DNA of 64,000 bases from Adiantum capillus-veneris (lineage: Eukaryota; Streptophyta; Polypodiopsida; Polypodiales; Pteridaceae), in NCBI GenBank assembly GCA_014529385.2, contig CM043970.1, forward strand, positions 40,417,279 through 40,481,278. The letters run 5' to 3'. A program made the position numbers and the translations under genes. Below, piece by piece: positions 1 to 11,801 of the stretch; position 1 is the stretch's first letter; every line of letters begins with the position of its first letter. The notes beneath the pieces were generated by a model. The model ran no database searches, had not been told where the DNA came from, and worked only from the letters and a program-made list of their open reading frames with translations.

Positions 1-2
1 AA

Positions 3-1610
3 CCAGGCAAGGAGGTTGAGAGAAAGCAAGGCATGATGTCAGAGGATGCTATCCTTACAAAGCAAGCAAAAATTTTAAGAGCATCTAACTCTCTCCTTTA
101 TGAAAACGTTACCGGCCAAATGGTTGTGGATTTCTCCTTGTGTGGGGATGATGAGGTATACTATGACATATTCCCTCAAGACACAAGTATGCTTGTAAAC
201 CCCAACATTGAGCTTGGTGATACTGTGCTCTTTATCTATCTTAGGTATGTGTTGCCCCTTTGGTAATTATTAGTGCATGTGCAGGCACAAGGGCCTCATT
301 GGGGGATATGTTTTCTTTTTCAGGTGTCTTATGAGGGATCTTCCAGAAGCTATAGCTATGCAAATTTCCATACTTGATCCTCTAGTGACACAGTGCCGTT
401 TTAACAAGCAAGGAAGCCTTTCAAGTTTTTTTAAAAATTCTAACATGCTAACTTGCAATTACATAATATACCCCTATGTTGAAAGGTAATTCTTAACTCC
501 TAACATGCTATTTATAACATTTTGTGGTATTCCTAGCTAATTGTTATTTTTTGTAGAGGACATTGGAGTCTTATTATCTTAAATATTTTGGAAAAAGATA
601 TTATATTTATGAATTCATTGTCAAGTATCCATGGGAGAAGTAAACTGTAAGTATGAAGTATGATCTATGCTTGATGGCCCATTGTTTTCTATTAATAGCT
701 TTTTGATTGATGTCTTCTTGCAGTGCTGCCAAACTTATTGTTGGTCACCTAAGTACCACAAATAAGGATTACAATATAGAAGGTTTCAAGTACTACAATC
801 AAAAAGTTCCTTTACAAACACACTCAACATCTTGTGTATGGAGGGTGTTTGCCAATGCATGGAGATATCTTGAGTCAAGGTGCAGGATGACTACACTCAC
901 TGTAAGTGTGTATCTCATGTGCAATTGATTTATTTTGATTTCTTAACTATGTATGTATGTACTCATGTCCTTGAATTTCTTTTTCTATTTTTTTCACTTG
1001 CATGACTATCTAGAGTCTTGGGTCACGTGGTTGAGAGAGAAGGTTCTATGGTTTTGGAAAGATCAATAAACCCAAATGATCCAGAATCTCCTTTGCCACC
1101 AAAGAAAGGTAGAGCCACCAAGGGTTTGGATGCAAAGAAAATGGATCACAAGACGAAGAGTCTTGCAAAGAAGATCCATACAAAGAAAATCCCTTCAAAG
1201 AAAAGGGATCACAAGAAGAAGAGTCCTACAAAGAAGATCCATGCCAAGAAGAGTCCCGCCAAGAAGAAGAGCCCTGCAAAAAGAAAAGCAGATATAAAGG
1301 GCCATCCATTCCACTCACCATTGAAATTCAAGGTTCAAAAGCGTCATATAGCTGAGAACAATAAGGGGGAGGAACCTAGCTCACCTTTCAAGCTACCATT
1401 CATGTTGCCAAAGCCAAGTCAGCCAAGCCAACCACTCCTCAGGAGCCCAAAGCACCAACCCCTACCAAGTCCCCCGTGCCAAGCCCTGAGGAGCCAAAGT
1501 CACCACCACCCACTCCTGAACTTTCACCCCCTCCTGAACACAAAAGCAAAAGGGTCTTTGAGGATGCAGAATCCTCTCAGGCAAAAAGAAAAGTGGAGTT
1601 TCATGATTGA
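3..1610 (+). pseudogene. C48 (Ulp1/SENP-like) cysteine protease gene with Lys-rich and Pro-rich tail, spliced, 5' part outside window
   Basis: The reading frame is already open at the window's left edge. Exons read as 3-244, 324-485, 557-646 and 724-901, with GT-AG introns of about 70-80 bp; the first three junctions keep frame. Exon 3 begins RGHWSLIILN and exon 4 holds VPLQTHSTSC, matching the HW, Gln and catalytic-Cys blocks of Ulp1-type SUMO/ubiquitin-like proteases. The acidic residue after HW is Asn (MNSL) where the family has Asp. After a 112-bp intron the direct frame stops at once (1032). A shifted frame encodes histone-H1-like KKSPAKK repeats (about 1048-1330), and a second shift leads to a Pro-rich tail ending KRKVEFHD at 1610. 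Plant transposons often carry C48 genes, so a transposon origin is likely but inferred. The shifted tail and Asn suggest decay. Confidence 0.6.
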
Positions 1611-1926
1611 TTACTCCACAAGATTTATGTACACTTCTGTTCATTTTGTCCATATGAACATATACCCTTTGATGATTCATAATTTTGTACTTCAAATACT
1701 TAATACCAACTATTCAATTCTTAAATGTGTATCATGGTGTCACGTAAGTTTAAAACAACATAAATAATGATCACAGTAAGGTAGAGAAAAGATAAATATA
1801 TTTGCAAACTACAAGGATTACAATATTGAACTTGTATTTTCAAGTCCTTACAAGTGGCTCAAATACAACTCTTTTTGGGGGAAGGAATGTGATGCAAGAG
1901 GTTGAATTCTCCATACATCCTTGTGC

Positions 1927-3069
1927 TCACCACAATTCCATCCACTTTGAATCTATAGTAGGAGATGTTTCTTCAAGAAACGCAAGAGATTCTCTAACAT
2001 CATGTAGTCTCCAACTTGTTGTTATAAGGCTTCTATACTCGGTGTGTGGATGGAATGTGACCTTTAGTTCAAACTTTGGATAATTTTCCTCAGAGTCGAG
2101 AGGAACCCAGCTACCTAATTTGCTTCTCCATCTCCTATAGTCGTAGCCCAGAACTAATGATTGACAACATAGTTGATATGAGATAGACATAGAATTTGGG
2201 CTTACTCTACAACTAATATTATTGCCAATATGGAAACTTTCTTTGGTACTCCATCCATCTCCAAGTACATTATCCAGTTCAGTCATAGAAAGTCTTCTAT
2301 TAAGCCACATCATCTTTGTCCTCTGCAAGTCCACTGTTTTGAAACATTGAACTTTAATCCTTCTTGATATCTTTCCCGGAGACATAGCTTTAAGCATGTC
2401 TTCTTTGATCTTGGATTTGAAGCTTGATATAGTACATGCATCAGGGGCTTCCCAGTCAAGTGAACTTATGGTGGGAACGGGTAACTAATGTAGTTCTCCA
2501 TATGCACCTTCTCGTGATGGAACCTTGTATTCTACAAAATAGACAAACGAATCCACTGTTTTGTGAAAAGAAGGTGTTTTGTCAGCATACATAGCATGTG
2601 CAATCCCTTTATGCATTGCTTTGAACGTCCCACTTAGACTCTTCCCACAGGCTACCATTACACAGCTGTTGAAGGAAATATATCTGGAATGGAATCAAAA
2701 AATGAGAAAAAATAATGGGAGAATGAAAAATTCATTGTAATAAATAGAAGTTTTTTTTTACTTACAGTAAGAATGCAGTGTGGGATGTTCGTCCCAGTCT
2801 AACACCATATCCTTGACCATGTACACATGTTGAACCTTAGCTAGCCAGCCATTGTCAGTCACTTTGAAAGCAAGAACACGACCTTTCTAATGGTTTCTTA
2901 CTTTATCATGTTTAGTTCTCTTCACTCTGTGTACACCTTTGCATGAAGGAAGCATTGTTACCCAATCATTCACACGAAAAGATATGGGCTTCCAAACACC
3001 ATCCTCTCTGACGTTATGAAAGTCACAAGAAGTTATGTTATGTGAAGAGCGACGTGCAGAAGATGCCAT
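1927..3069 (-). pseudogene. Unrecognised decayed gene, convergent with the C48 gene
   Basis: An ATG at 3069 opens MASSARRSSHNITSCDFHN, and the frame continues past a TAG (2887-2889) to a good donor (TACT|GTAAGT, near 2767). After a polypyrimidine/AG acceptor near 2685 a second coding stretch runs to a stop at 1927, with another in-frame TAG. The exons do not join in phase. The second part includes VDSFVYFVEYKVPSREGAYG and, near its end, LKVTFHPHTEYRSL. I do not recognise the family. Placement tail to tail with the C48 gene, with only about 300 bp between the stops, suggests both may be cargo or genes of one element, but I see no terminal repeats inside the window. Confidence 0.35.
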
Positions 3070-3507
3070 GGAAACTCAGAGATTAGAGAAGAAGAAAGAA
3101 AATATAGAGACGGAAAGACTTAAACCTCTCACAAAATATAGAGAGAGTGAAAAAGGTATACATTTGAAAAAAGTAGGTGATTTTATGGCCTTGTTTTGAG
3201 AGCCTTCTGACATAGATTTCGTATCTTTTGACAACAATTTTGTGAAATATAAAATAGAATAAAAGATGAGACTTCATTACTTTGGGCCGCAAATTTAATG
3301 AGCTCACTCATCGAAAGCACCTAAATATAGCAGTTTGAGCCTTGTGATCAAGACATTTAGCCGTTCTCCGTCAAAATAGGACCACCAAAACCCAAAATAG
3401 AGGAGACAAGAGTGCCATACTTTTGTATATGTGTCAAATGACTATTGGACTATTTCTTAATCCTTAGATTAACAAACAGCCCTTTTTGAGTCGTTTTTGG
3501 CCCTAAT

Positions 3508-3509
<2 letters not shown>
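3070..3509. other. Non-coding stretch, no gene seen
   Basis: This AT-rich sequence lies upstream of the minus-strand gene at 1927-3069 and could hold its promoter and 5' leader. I see no convincing reading frame or repeat in it before the CT array. Confidence 0.4.

Positions 3510-3591
<82 letters not shown>
3510..3591. repeat. (CT)n microsatellite
   Basis: A CT dinucleotide array of about 80 bp with one GT interruption. Open frames across it are pure Leu-Ser or Arg-Glu and are not genes. Confidence 0.95.
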
Positions 3592-3593
<2 letters not shown>

Positions 3594-3815
3594 CCACATC
3601 CATATACTCCAACAAATTTTCATATATAACCATCATGAGAACCATTGACACACCTTGTAAGCACCACATTGTCTTGAATTATGCAAACTTGCTACAAGAA
3701 GTTGAACTCCATTAAAGCTTTGTGCAATAAAGATACCAAAGAGGGTTGACAATTGAATATGAGATTTTGTGCGTTCTAGGAAAGCTTCAACCAATTTCCA
3801 TAGCTTGAGTCTAGT

Positions 3816-3933
<118 letters not shown>

Positions 3934-4048
3934 TCTACTTGCTTGGTATTTTTGCAATGTCTCAATAGTGAAAAGTGACAATGTAGAAGAAATGTGCACC
4001 TTAGTGCTAGCAGAGGAATCTCACTAATCAGCATTGTTCTTTGAATCT

Positions 4049-4295
4049 TGTTACCATATACATGTGGTATTGATGTGTGTGAACACATCAATCCTAGTGT
4101 GAACACACTAGGGCCGGCGGGGCATTTTTTCCCTCTTTAGGAGGTTTTTTTCCTCGTGCATTGTATATATGCCCATCACTCTAGGGCTATCTATCTTTCC
4201 ATTGCACACTAAGCAACATACTCTCAGTTGTGTTCCTTGAGCCTCCTTTGTCTTCTCCAAGCTGTGTGTGTTTCTCTGCAACCTTAATTCCAACA
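4049..4295 (+). repeat. 5' LTR of copia element (247 bp)
   Basis: Direct repeat of 8992-9217 with TG...CA ends. Near its start it holds about 21 bp absent from the 3' copy, next to GTGTGAACACA, which looks like a small local duplication. The AATCT target duplication precedes it. Confidence 0.93.
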
Positions 4296-4297
4296 AT

Positions 4298-4307
4298 TGG
4301 TATCAGA
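4298..4307 (+). promoter_or_regulatory. Primer binding site (initiator tRNA-Met type)
   Basis: TGGTATCAGA lies two bases after the 5' LTR and matches the start of the plant copia consensus TGGTATCAGAGC. The match breaks after ten bases. Confidence 0.85.
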
Positions 4308-4657
4308 CTAGGTTGCGTCCTCCCGAGCTCAATCGCCAGCAACTCCAGCACATGCTTGCTCACTTTCTCCGATTTCTGTGAGCTTTGGCGAGTGTTCGTA
4401 GGTCGACAAAAATTTCGGGTGAGCTCGTAAAGCTCAGTCTGCTTAGATTTCTGGTTCAAGTTCATTTTGGCCTCCGTTTCCACTACAGGTAGGTATGCAC
4501 AGGCAATTTTGTCATTTTGTGCAAAATTTTTGTTAGTGTTGTTTTCTGTATAATAGGTGCCTTACAGTCTTTTATGATTTGTGCTATATAGCATGTGTTA
4601 TTCCCGCTTTGTTTCTCCTCTTTTCAGGCAATTTTTACATCAGGTGCAGTATTTACC

Positions 4658-5740
4658 ATGGCTGACAACAACACAGATGTGTTCAAGATGTTTGCTTCTA
4701 AGGACAGGTTGGATGGGGACAATTACCGTATGTGGGCTTATATGATGCAACATGTTCTTGTGTCAAAGGGCGTCTGGGATATTATGCAGGGCATTGATGC
4801 ACGTCCTGGTTTTGAGGATGTAGGCGATGTTGAGGATGTTGCAAGTCTTGCTGCTATTAAAGTTGTTTTGCCTACAGTAGAACAAGCTCGTTAGGATGTA
4901 AAGGATGTGCAAGCTCATGCATTGATTGTGTTGTCTGCGAAGCACACCATTGTCCCTCACATTCGTTCAACAAAATCTGCAAAACAGGCTTGGGATATTC
5001 TACCAGGTCTTTATGCAAGCCACAATGAGGATAAAATTGTTTTGTTGCGAAAAGAGTCGGAATCGAAGATTATGCATGAGAAAGATGATATGGACACTTT
5101 CCTTGTTGGTGCCAAGGATATCAATGAGCAACTTATTTCTGTAGGTGAAGTCATTTCAGAAAGTTCCCTTGTGCAGACTATTCTTGATGCCTTAACAGAT
5201 TCTTACCAGACTTTTGCTAGTACTTGGAAACTTATGACCCAAGGAAATCCTAAAGTTGTCAAGTTTGATGCATTATGCACATTGCTGTTGCAAGAGTCAC
5301 TTTCCAGAAAAAATAGGATAGGCAGCTTGCAGTTGAATAGGATTTTATTGCTTCTCAAAGAAAGGGTGGTAACAGCACTGCAGCCACTTCTTATGGTTCT
5401 GCTGCGAGTGGCAAAAATTATGTTCCTAATGCTTCTGTTTGCAGCAATTCGTCTGGAAATTCTGGTGATAAGGGCAAAAAGAAGATGTGTTGCCATTATT
5501 GTAAAGCTAATGATCACTTGATCAAGCAGTGTCCTAAGTTGGAGGCCAAAGAGGCTAAGAAGAAAAAGGGTGGTTCCACTGCAAATGGTGGTTCCACTAC
5601 AAATGCAGCGATTGTTGAGTCTTTTGTGAAAGGAGACTGTGATGTTGATGTTGATGCAGAATGGGCTTTTAGTGCAGAGTGCACTTACAATCTTGTTGTC
5701 CATGATGCATGCATGTCAGTTGCTGCAGATTCACATGTGT
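4658..5740 (+). pseudogene. gag: copia gag (capsid and CCHC zinc knuckle), frameshifted
   Basis: The ATG at 4658 opens MADNNTDVFKMFASKDRLDG, the usual copia capsid opening, followed by WAYMMQHVLVSKGVWD. A TAG at 4892 interrupts it, where a Gln codon (CAG) would restore the frame. The frame then runs to about 5320, after which the continuation (YGSAASGKNYVPN, then a zinc knuckle) is in another frame. The knuckle CHYCKANDHLIKQC at about 5488 has the CX2CX4HX4C spacing of retroviral nucleocapsid. Gag would assemble virus-like particles in the cytoplasm; here it is broken. Confidence 0.88.
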
Positions 5741-8700
5741 GGTATTTCGACAGTGGTGCTACAAAGCACATTACCTCACATTGTGAATTGTTCAACTCTC
5801 TCGAGTCTGTCCCTCATGGGAATTCAGTCACTTGTGCCAACAATGCCTCTTATCCAGTTCAGGGAGTTGGAAAGATTGTGCTTACTACTGCAGATGGCAG
5901 TTCTTTCACACTTGTTGATGCACTTTATGTACCTGGGATCAAGAAGAAACTTTTGTCTATATCTGCACTTGCTAGACTTGGACTTGTAGTCAAATTTGTG
6001 GATGACAAATGTACGGTTCATGATCTCAATTTTGGTGATGAAATTGTTTCATTTGGGCTTTTGTGCCGTGGGTTGTATAAGCTCCTTTGTATGACAAGTG
6101 TGGACAGAATTTTGCAAATGCAGTTGCAAATTCAAGGGCTATTTCAGATGCAAAACTTTGGCATGCACGTTTTGGTCATCTGAATTTTGCAAGTTTGCTA
6201 CGTTTGTAGAAATCTGATATGGTTGCTTCTTTGCCGTCTCTTGAAGCACCCGTCAACATGTTTGTGAAGGATGTATTTTGGGTAAGATGTAGTGTTCGAA
6301 GTTTCCAAAGGATAGGGCCACATGTAGGTTGCAGCTTGTGCATAGTGATGTTTGTGGGCCCATGCAAACTCCATCCTTGGGCAATTACCTTTACTTTGTG
6401 ACTTTCATTGATGATTACTCCATGCATTCATGGGTATTTCCGCTTAAAGCGAAGTCCAAAGTTTTTATGTACTTCAAATTTTTTTTGGCTATGGCTAAAA
6501 ATGTATCAAAATGTACTATGGGCACCCTCTGTTCCGATCAAGGGGGGGAGTACATGTCTCATGAATTTGATGCATTTCTGGCTAGTCGTGGGATAAAACA
6601 CCAATGTAGAGTGCCTTATACACCTCCGCAAAATGGCATTGCTGAGAGGAAAAACAGGTCACTTATGGAAATGGCACTATGTATGGTCAAAAGTCAAGCT
6701 TTGTCGCATTCTTTTTGGCGTGAGGCCATCATGTGTGCCACTTATGTACTAAATAGATGTCCTACAAAATCTTTGCAATCTATTACTCCATATGAATCAT
6801 GGCATGATAGAAAGCCTTCTATTGAGCACATGCGTGTTTTTGGTTGTTTGGCATATGCTTTGGTGCCACAAACACAGCGTAGAAAATTGGATGATAAGGC
6901 TAACAAATGTATTTTTGTTGGTTATAGTGCTAAAAGCAAAGGTTACAGGTTGTATCATCTGCAAACAAAGTGTATTCTGGTTTCACAGGATGTAGTGTTT
7001 GTGGAAGATTCTGTTCAGCCCTTGTTGTCATGTACTAGAGACAGTAATGTAAGCTCACATGACATTTATGACACTTTGTTGCCTCTTTTTAGTGGTGGAA
7101 TTTTGAATGTAAGTCGAATGAGGCAAATGTACAGCCTATGGGGGTTTCAAAAAATGTTACAGATCAGCCTATTACTGATGCAAATGTACATGATGTACTT
7201 GATGAGGAAAGGGTTGAAAATGAGAAGGCTAGAAGTATGCCAAAATTGCTGGTGCACACATTGTGTGACAGTAAATTGGGTACACCTTTGTCTAGTCGTA
7301 CTCATTCGGGCTCTCACCATGCATCTTATGCATTATATTGTTATGCTTTGGCTGTGTCTAGCTTACATGATGTTGATGAATCTCTGTCTTTTGATGAAGC
7401 ACAAAATTCAAAAAATTGGATGGCTGCCATGCAATCAAAATATGATGCACTTATAGGAAATGACACATGGACTTTATGTGATTTGCCTCCTGGCAAAAAG
7501 GCCATTGGTACGAAGTGCATTTACAAGTTGAAACGCAAGCCGGATGGTGAGATCGATCGCCATAAGGCTTGACTTGTTGCAAAGGTTTATGCACAGCAAA
7601 AAGGCATAGATTATGAAGAGACTTTTGCTCCAACTTGCCATATGAGTACTGTGCATTTTCTATGTGCATTGGCAGATCATTTTGGTTGGGATGTACATCA
7701 ATCACACATTGTTACTACTTTCTTGAATGGTGACATATTTGAGGAAGTTTATGTAACGGAGCCTCACGATTTTGTCAAGGAAGGACAAGAGGACAAAGTG
7801 TGCAGATGTAAGAAGTCTTTGTATGGGTTGAAGCAATCTCCTCATGCTTGGTATGAGAAAGCTGACACTCATTTGGTCAAAAAAGACTTTTGTAACAGTT
7901 CAATAGAAAGCACATTGTATGTAAAGCGTGAGGGTGATGTACTTCTCATTGTGGTTCTTTATGTTTATGATTTGCTGATCACTGGACCAAATGAGAGACA
8001 TATTGCTGAATTTAAGGCTCATTTGAATGTTACTTTGAAGATGAAAGATTTAGGGCTATTGCATCATTACTTGGGTATACAGTTTAAGAAGTGTGATGGT
8101 GGTATTTCCTTGTGTCAGAAAAGTTACATAGAGTCATTACTATGTAAGTTTGGACTTGAGGATTGCAAACCTATTGCCACTCCCATGGAAACATGTTTGA
8201 AGTTGAGTTTACATGATACTGGTGATCCTGTTGATGTCACTCTTTACCAAAATGATGTTGGCTGCCTCATTTATATATGCAACACGAGGCCGGATATTCA
8301 GTTTGCAGTCTCACATGTCAGTAGATTTATACATAGCCTAGGGTCTAAGCATTGGCAGGCTGTCAAGAGGGTTTTTTGCTACCTTAGTGGCACTTTATAT
8401 CTTGGCTTATTTTATCCCAAGGGGGGATCATTGCCGCCATACTTACATGCTTTTTCAGACTCAAATTGGGCTGGTTGCTTTGACACGAGAGTGGCCACAA
8501 GTGGTTTTTGTTTCATGCTTGGCAGTTCATGTATATCATGGTTGAGCAAGAAGAAACCTATAGTGGCCACTTCTAGTTGTGAGGCTGAGTACAGGGCAGT
8601 CTTCATAGCTACGATTGAGTGTGTATGGCTCAGACGCCTTATGGATGATTTGGGTGTTGGACAGCACACTGCCAACACTATCTACACTGACAGTCAGAAC

Positions 8701-8916
8701 GCATTTGCAATTGTGAGGAACCCAATTTTTCATGCTCGCACAAAGCACATTGAGGTGCATTACCACTATGTCAGGGAGAAGCTCTCAGCAGGAGATATCA
8801 GCTTGGCTTATGTGCCAACACAGGACAACCTTGCAGATATTTCCACAAAGGCATTGTCTTGTGAGAAGCTTGAATCTTTCCCCAAAGCTTTGGGCTTACT
8901 CCCCTTTGTGGACTGA
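5741..8916 (+). pseudogene. pol: copia pol (protease-integrase-RT-RNase H), decayed
   Basis: Protease: DSGATKHIT at 5749. Integrase: zinc-binding LWHARFGH (near 6160) and CEGC (near 6262), then the catalytic core from about 6329 with HSDVCGP, CSDQGGEY and NGIAERKN; 35 residues separate the second Asp from Glu, as expected. RT: KSLYGLKQSPHAWY, then LYVYDLLITG where the catalytic box should be YVDD, so one essential Asp is Tyr. RNase H: FSDSNWAG, SSCEAEY, YTDSQNA and HIEVHYHYVRE. The frame ends at 8916 just before the PPT. At least three frame changes (near 6150, 6255 and 7130) and in-frame TAG/TGA codons (6206-6208, near 6290 and 7570) are present. Confidence 0.93.
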
Positions 8917-8978
8917 TCATGTCCTCAAGGCATGGTACTTCCCTTTACTCATGTGCCAGCTCTCGTTCACCACATCAC

Positions 8979-8991
8979 TCTAGGGGGGATT
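8979..8991 (+). promoter_or_regulatory. Polypurine tract of copia element
   Basis: TCTAGGGGGGATT sits directly before the 3' LTR and would prime plus-strand DNA synthesis. Confidence 0.85.
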
Positions 8992-9217
8992 TGTTACCAT
9001 ATACATGTGGTAGTGATGTGTGTGAACACACTAGGATAGTTGGGGCATTTTTTCCCTCTTTAGGAGGTTTTTGCCCCATGCATTGTATATACACCCATCA
9101 CTCTAGGGCTATCTATCTTTCCATTGCACACTAAGTAACATACTTTCAGTTGTGTGCCTTGAGCTTCCTTCATCTTCTCCAAGCTATGTGAATTTCTCTG
9201 CAACCCTAATTCCAACA
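8992..9217 (+). repeat. 3' LTR of copia element (226 bp)
   Basis: Starts TGTTACCATA, ends TCCAACA, and is followed by the AATCT target duplication (9218-9222). It shares the GGAGGTTTTT block and the CTCTAGGGCTATCTATCTTT block with the 5' copy. Confidence 0.93.
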
Positions 9218-9222
9218 AATCT

Positions 9223-9999
9223 TTGTTCCTCAATAAAAACCTACAGCTAGATGGGTTGCCCTAGTATGTCAAAGAGGAGATGAAATTGCTTTGTTTGACA
9301 AGCTAGGACTTCTTGCCCATCCATAACACCCACCCTATAGAGCCACGCTACTGCTATAAATGTTGATAATGAGATGGGCTCACTTGTCTCACAGATGTTG
9401 GCACCAATTATTCATAGTGTGTAAAGGAAACACTTGTTTAGGAGCATCATCATTGATGTTCCAAGGATAGTCTTCTAGTCTATGCTACTAAGGATGCATA
9501 TATGTAAAGGCTCTATTGTGGATGGTGTAGTGGTTGGAGCTTGCATCATCGATAAAAGTGAAATAGAAAAAACAAGAGCCACTGCTTTATCTATAAGTAG
9601 TGTGCTAGCTATGGATCTTGATGGGGACTTTGCCAGCCTAGGTTTCTTGTTAGCAATAGCTATGAGAGTTTGTGGTGTTGGTGTTTGTTGGGCAAGAAAT
9701 TAGTTTGGTCAATTTTTGCGAGGACCAAGATGTGGGCCAAAAGTCTCGCAAACAAAGGCCCAAAAGAGGCGTTTCAGGACCTCCTACTCGTTCGCATGCA
9801 CGAAAGATGGGGAGGCTCCCAATCCCCAGTTTTGTGAGATATGGAAGGAGGGACAATGGAGTTTTGAGTAGATTTTCACAAATTTATGGGGGGGCAAGAG
9901 TTGTGTCTCCCTTTGTCTGAATTGGTGTTTGATTCATTTTTCCCAATTGGGGCATTTTTTCACAGAAAGGAAATCGCACAAAAATGGAGGTCTAAGGGT
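9223..9999. other. Non-coding, no gene recognised
   Basis: No frame here resembles a known family. The part after about 9700 has the same purine-rich texture as the degenerate tandem repeat that follows and may be further, more diverged units. Confidence 0.4.
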
Positions 10000-10000
10000 A

Positions 10001-10560
10001 CTAAGAGATCCATTAGAAGGGGAAAGAGGAGGCTAGAAGCTCCCTCATCAGCTGTGTCCACATGGATGATCAACGAACTCTCATTCTATTTCTTTGCAAA
10101 ATTTTCTTCTCCATTAACTATCCTAAGAGCTACATTTAAGTAAGAATAAAAAGGCAAGAGCTCTCCCATCATTCATGTGCACATGGCTGCTCTTTCGCCA
10201 CATGTATTTTGCAAATAATATATTAATTGATTGTCCTAAGAGGTTCATTAAGGCCAAAAAGGGAATAGGAGTCTTGCACATGGATGACAAGGGGGTTTCT
10301 ACCCACATTTCTTTTGCATAAACCTTCTCTAGATATGCTATTTTAAGAGCCTAATTTGGGCCGTTGTTCCAAAGTTATCCTACTCACATGAAAAAAAAAG
10401 GGAGCCAGAGGTCCCTCGTCATTCTAGACAATATGAGAACTTTTTATCCCCTTCTTTTTTGTGCAAACAAGGCTAGTGATGATGAGCAAAGAAGGGGAAA
10501 GCCCATGGTCCCTGTGAATGCAGACACTAGGAGAGCTCTCCTCCCCTCATCTTTTGCTCA
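10001..10560. repeat. Degenerate tandem repeat, period about 108-121 bp
   Basis: A recurring core of the form CTAAGAG..CATTA appears at 10001, 10122, 10235 and 10343, giving spacings of 121, 113 and 108 bp. Each unit also carries an 'AGCTCCCTCATCA' or 'AGCTCTCCCATCA' like block, a CACATGGATGA like block and a TTTTGCAAA/TTTTGCATAA block. The last units decay into sequence around 10500 and perhaps 10630. Divergence is high, so this is an old array. Confidence 0.55.
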
Positions 10561-11310
10561 ATAGTGCTCCTTTAGGTGATTGAATAATTGATCATTCCAT
10601 GAAATTAGACTTTAAAACAAGGGTATCAGAGCTCCCTTATCATCCACATTTGTATGGTGTCAAAAAGTGTGCGGTCTAGCTGGGAAGGTGCAAAACCTTT
10701 GGCTATGAAAACTTGTGTTGAGAGTTACAAACACTTCACAAAAAAGTGTTTATGGAACTCACCATTTCTCTTCCCACAGATGTCTTGAAATCTAAGAGAG
10801 TTCATGATAGGGAAATCACAAATCCTTTTTCCTATTGTGATGGAGTTTGCTTGTTTTTTTAAGCGATTTCATGATGAAAAGATCACAAAAGAACACAAAA
10901 ACTTTACTTAAAAAGAGAGATGAAAAACACTAAAGTTTCATCCAAGAAACCTCAACTCTCATACAAGCACAAGTTCCATTCAAAACCCAAACCTCTTTCA
11001 TGGAATCTTGTAGCCTCGCCTCTAGTTACATAGATTGTAACTCCAAATTACTGAAAGAAAAATCACAAGCTTCACCTTCACATCGACCATTTTCTGTTTT
11101 TTTAGACATTTAAGAGCTTCCATATTGAACCCACACACCATTTTGATGAAGGAAAGCCCTAATTTAGTCCCTCACAAGCTTAGATACAAGATAGTAGAGA
11201 GGCAGGACTACACCACACATTTATAGAGCAACCATGAAGTTAATACATAGAAGAGGCAAATTGCAGGCTTTTCACATTTTAAGAATCCCTCTTTGTCTTC
11301 CCATGGTAAA
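10561..11310. other. Non-coding, no gene recognised
   Basis: No supported frame. A block near 10630 (AGCTCCCTTATCATCCACAT) resembles the core of the preceding tandem repeat. A purine-rich run lies near 10910. Confidence 0.35.
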
Positions 11311-11312
11311 AA

Positions 11313-11798
11313 GTGATGATGTGTCTAAAGAGCAGATATCATCAAATCAAGGTAATTGCACAAGCCACCCACAAGATTGATTTTTGTACTTCTTTTAGCT
11401 TATATGAATTCTTGGTAGTTCCTTTTGGATTAACTAATGCACTAGAAACTTTCAACCGCATGATGGAGCGTATCTTTAGAGGTCACGGCCAATATGTCGG
11501 CACTTTCTTTGATGATATTCTTGTGTTTAGCAAGAATGAATAAAAGCATCGGAAACATTTGGAAATTGTTTTGCAACTTCTTCATGCGACCCAGCTTCTC
11601 ATCAATGGTAAGAAAACTGAGTTCTTCATGTATAAAATAAATTATCTTGGGCATGTGATCTCTTCAAAAGGCATTCAAATGGATCCAGAGAAGATCACAA
11701 TAATCCAAGAATGGCCAGATCTTTGTGATGTGCATGAGGTGCAATTTTTTCTTGGGTTATGCTCTTTTCTATATTTTTCTTATATTTCTTTTTTATAG
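11313..11798 (+). pseudogene. Ty3/gypsy reverse transcriptase fragment
   Basis: The frame encodes RYHQIKV, then YEFLVVPFGLTNALETFNRM, FFDDILVFSKNE and, after an in-frame stop at 11541-11543, LGHVISSKGIQMDPEKI and FLGL. These are the palm and thumb blocks of a gypsy RT, with the catalytic pair as FFDD. Both ends are missing and no LTR pair is evident, so this is a truncated relic. The MITE-like element begins just after it. Confidence 0.9.
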
Positions 11799-11801
11799 CT
11801 A

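Larger units (their letters stand above)
4044..9222 (+). mobile_element. Ty1/copia LTR retrotransposon, full length, inactive
   Basis: A 5' LTR (4049-4295), PBS, gag, pol in copia order (protease, integrase, reverse transcriptase, RNase H), PPT and 3' LTR (8992-9217) are all present. The element is flanked by the 5-bp target duplication AATCT (4044-4048 and 9218-9222). LTRs start TGTTACC and end CCAACA. Several frameshifts, at least four in-frame stops and a mutated catalytic Asp in RT make this copy non-autonomous. LTR divergence and an extra 21 bp in the 5' LTR suggest an older insertion than the copia at 52-57.5 kb. Confidence 0.95.

Noticed and set aside
5203-5703. Minus-strand frames over the copia gag
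   Set aside because: Shadow of the plus-strand gag; no family resemblance.
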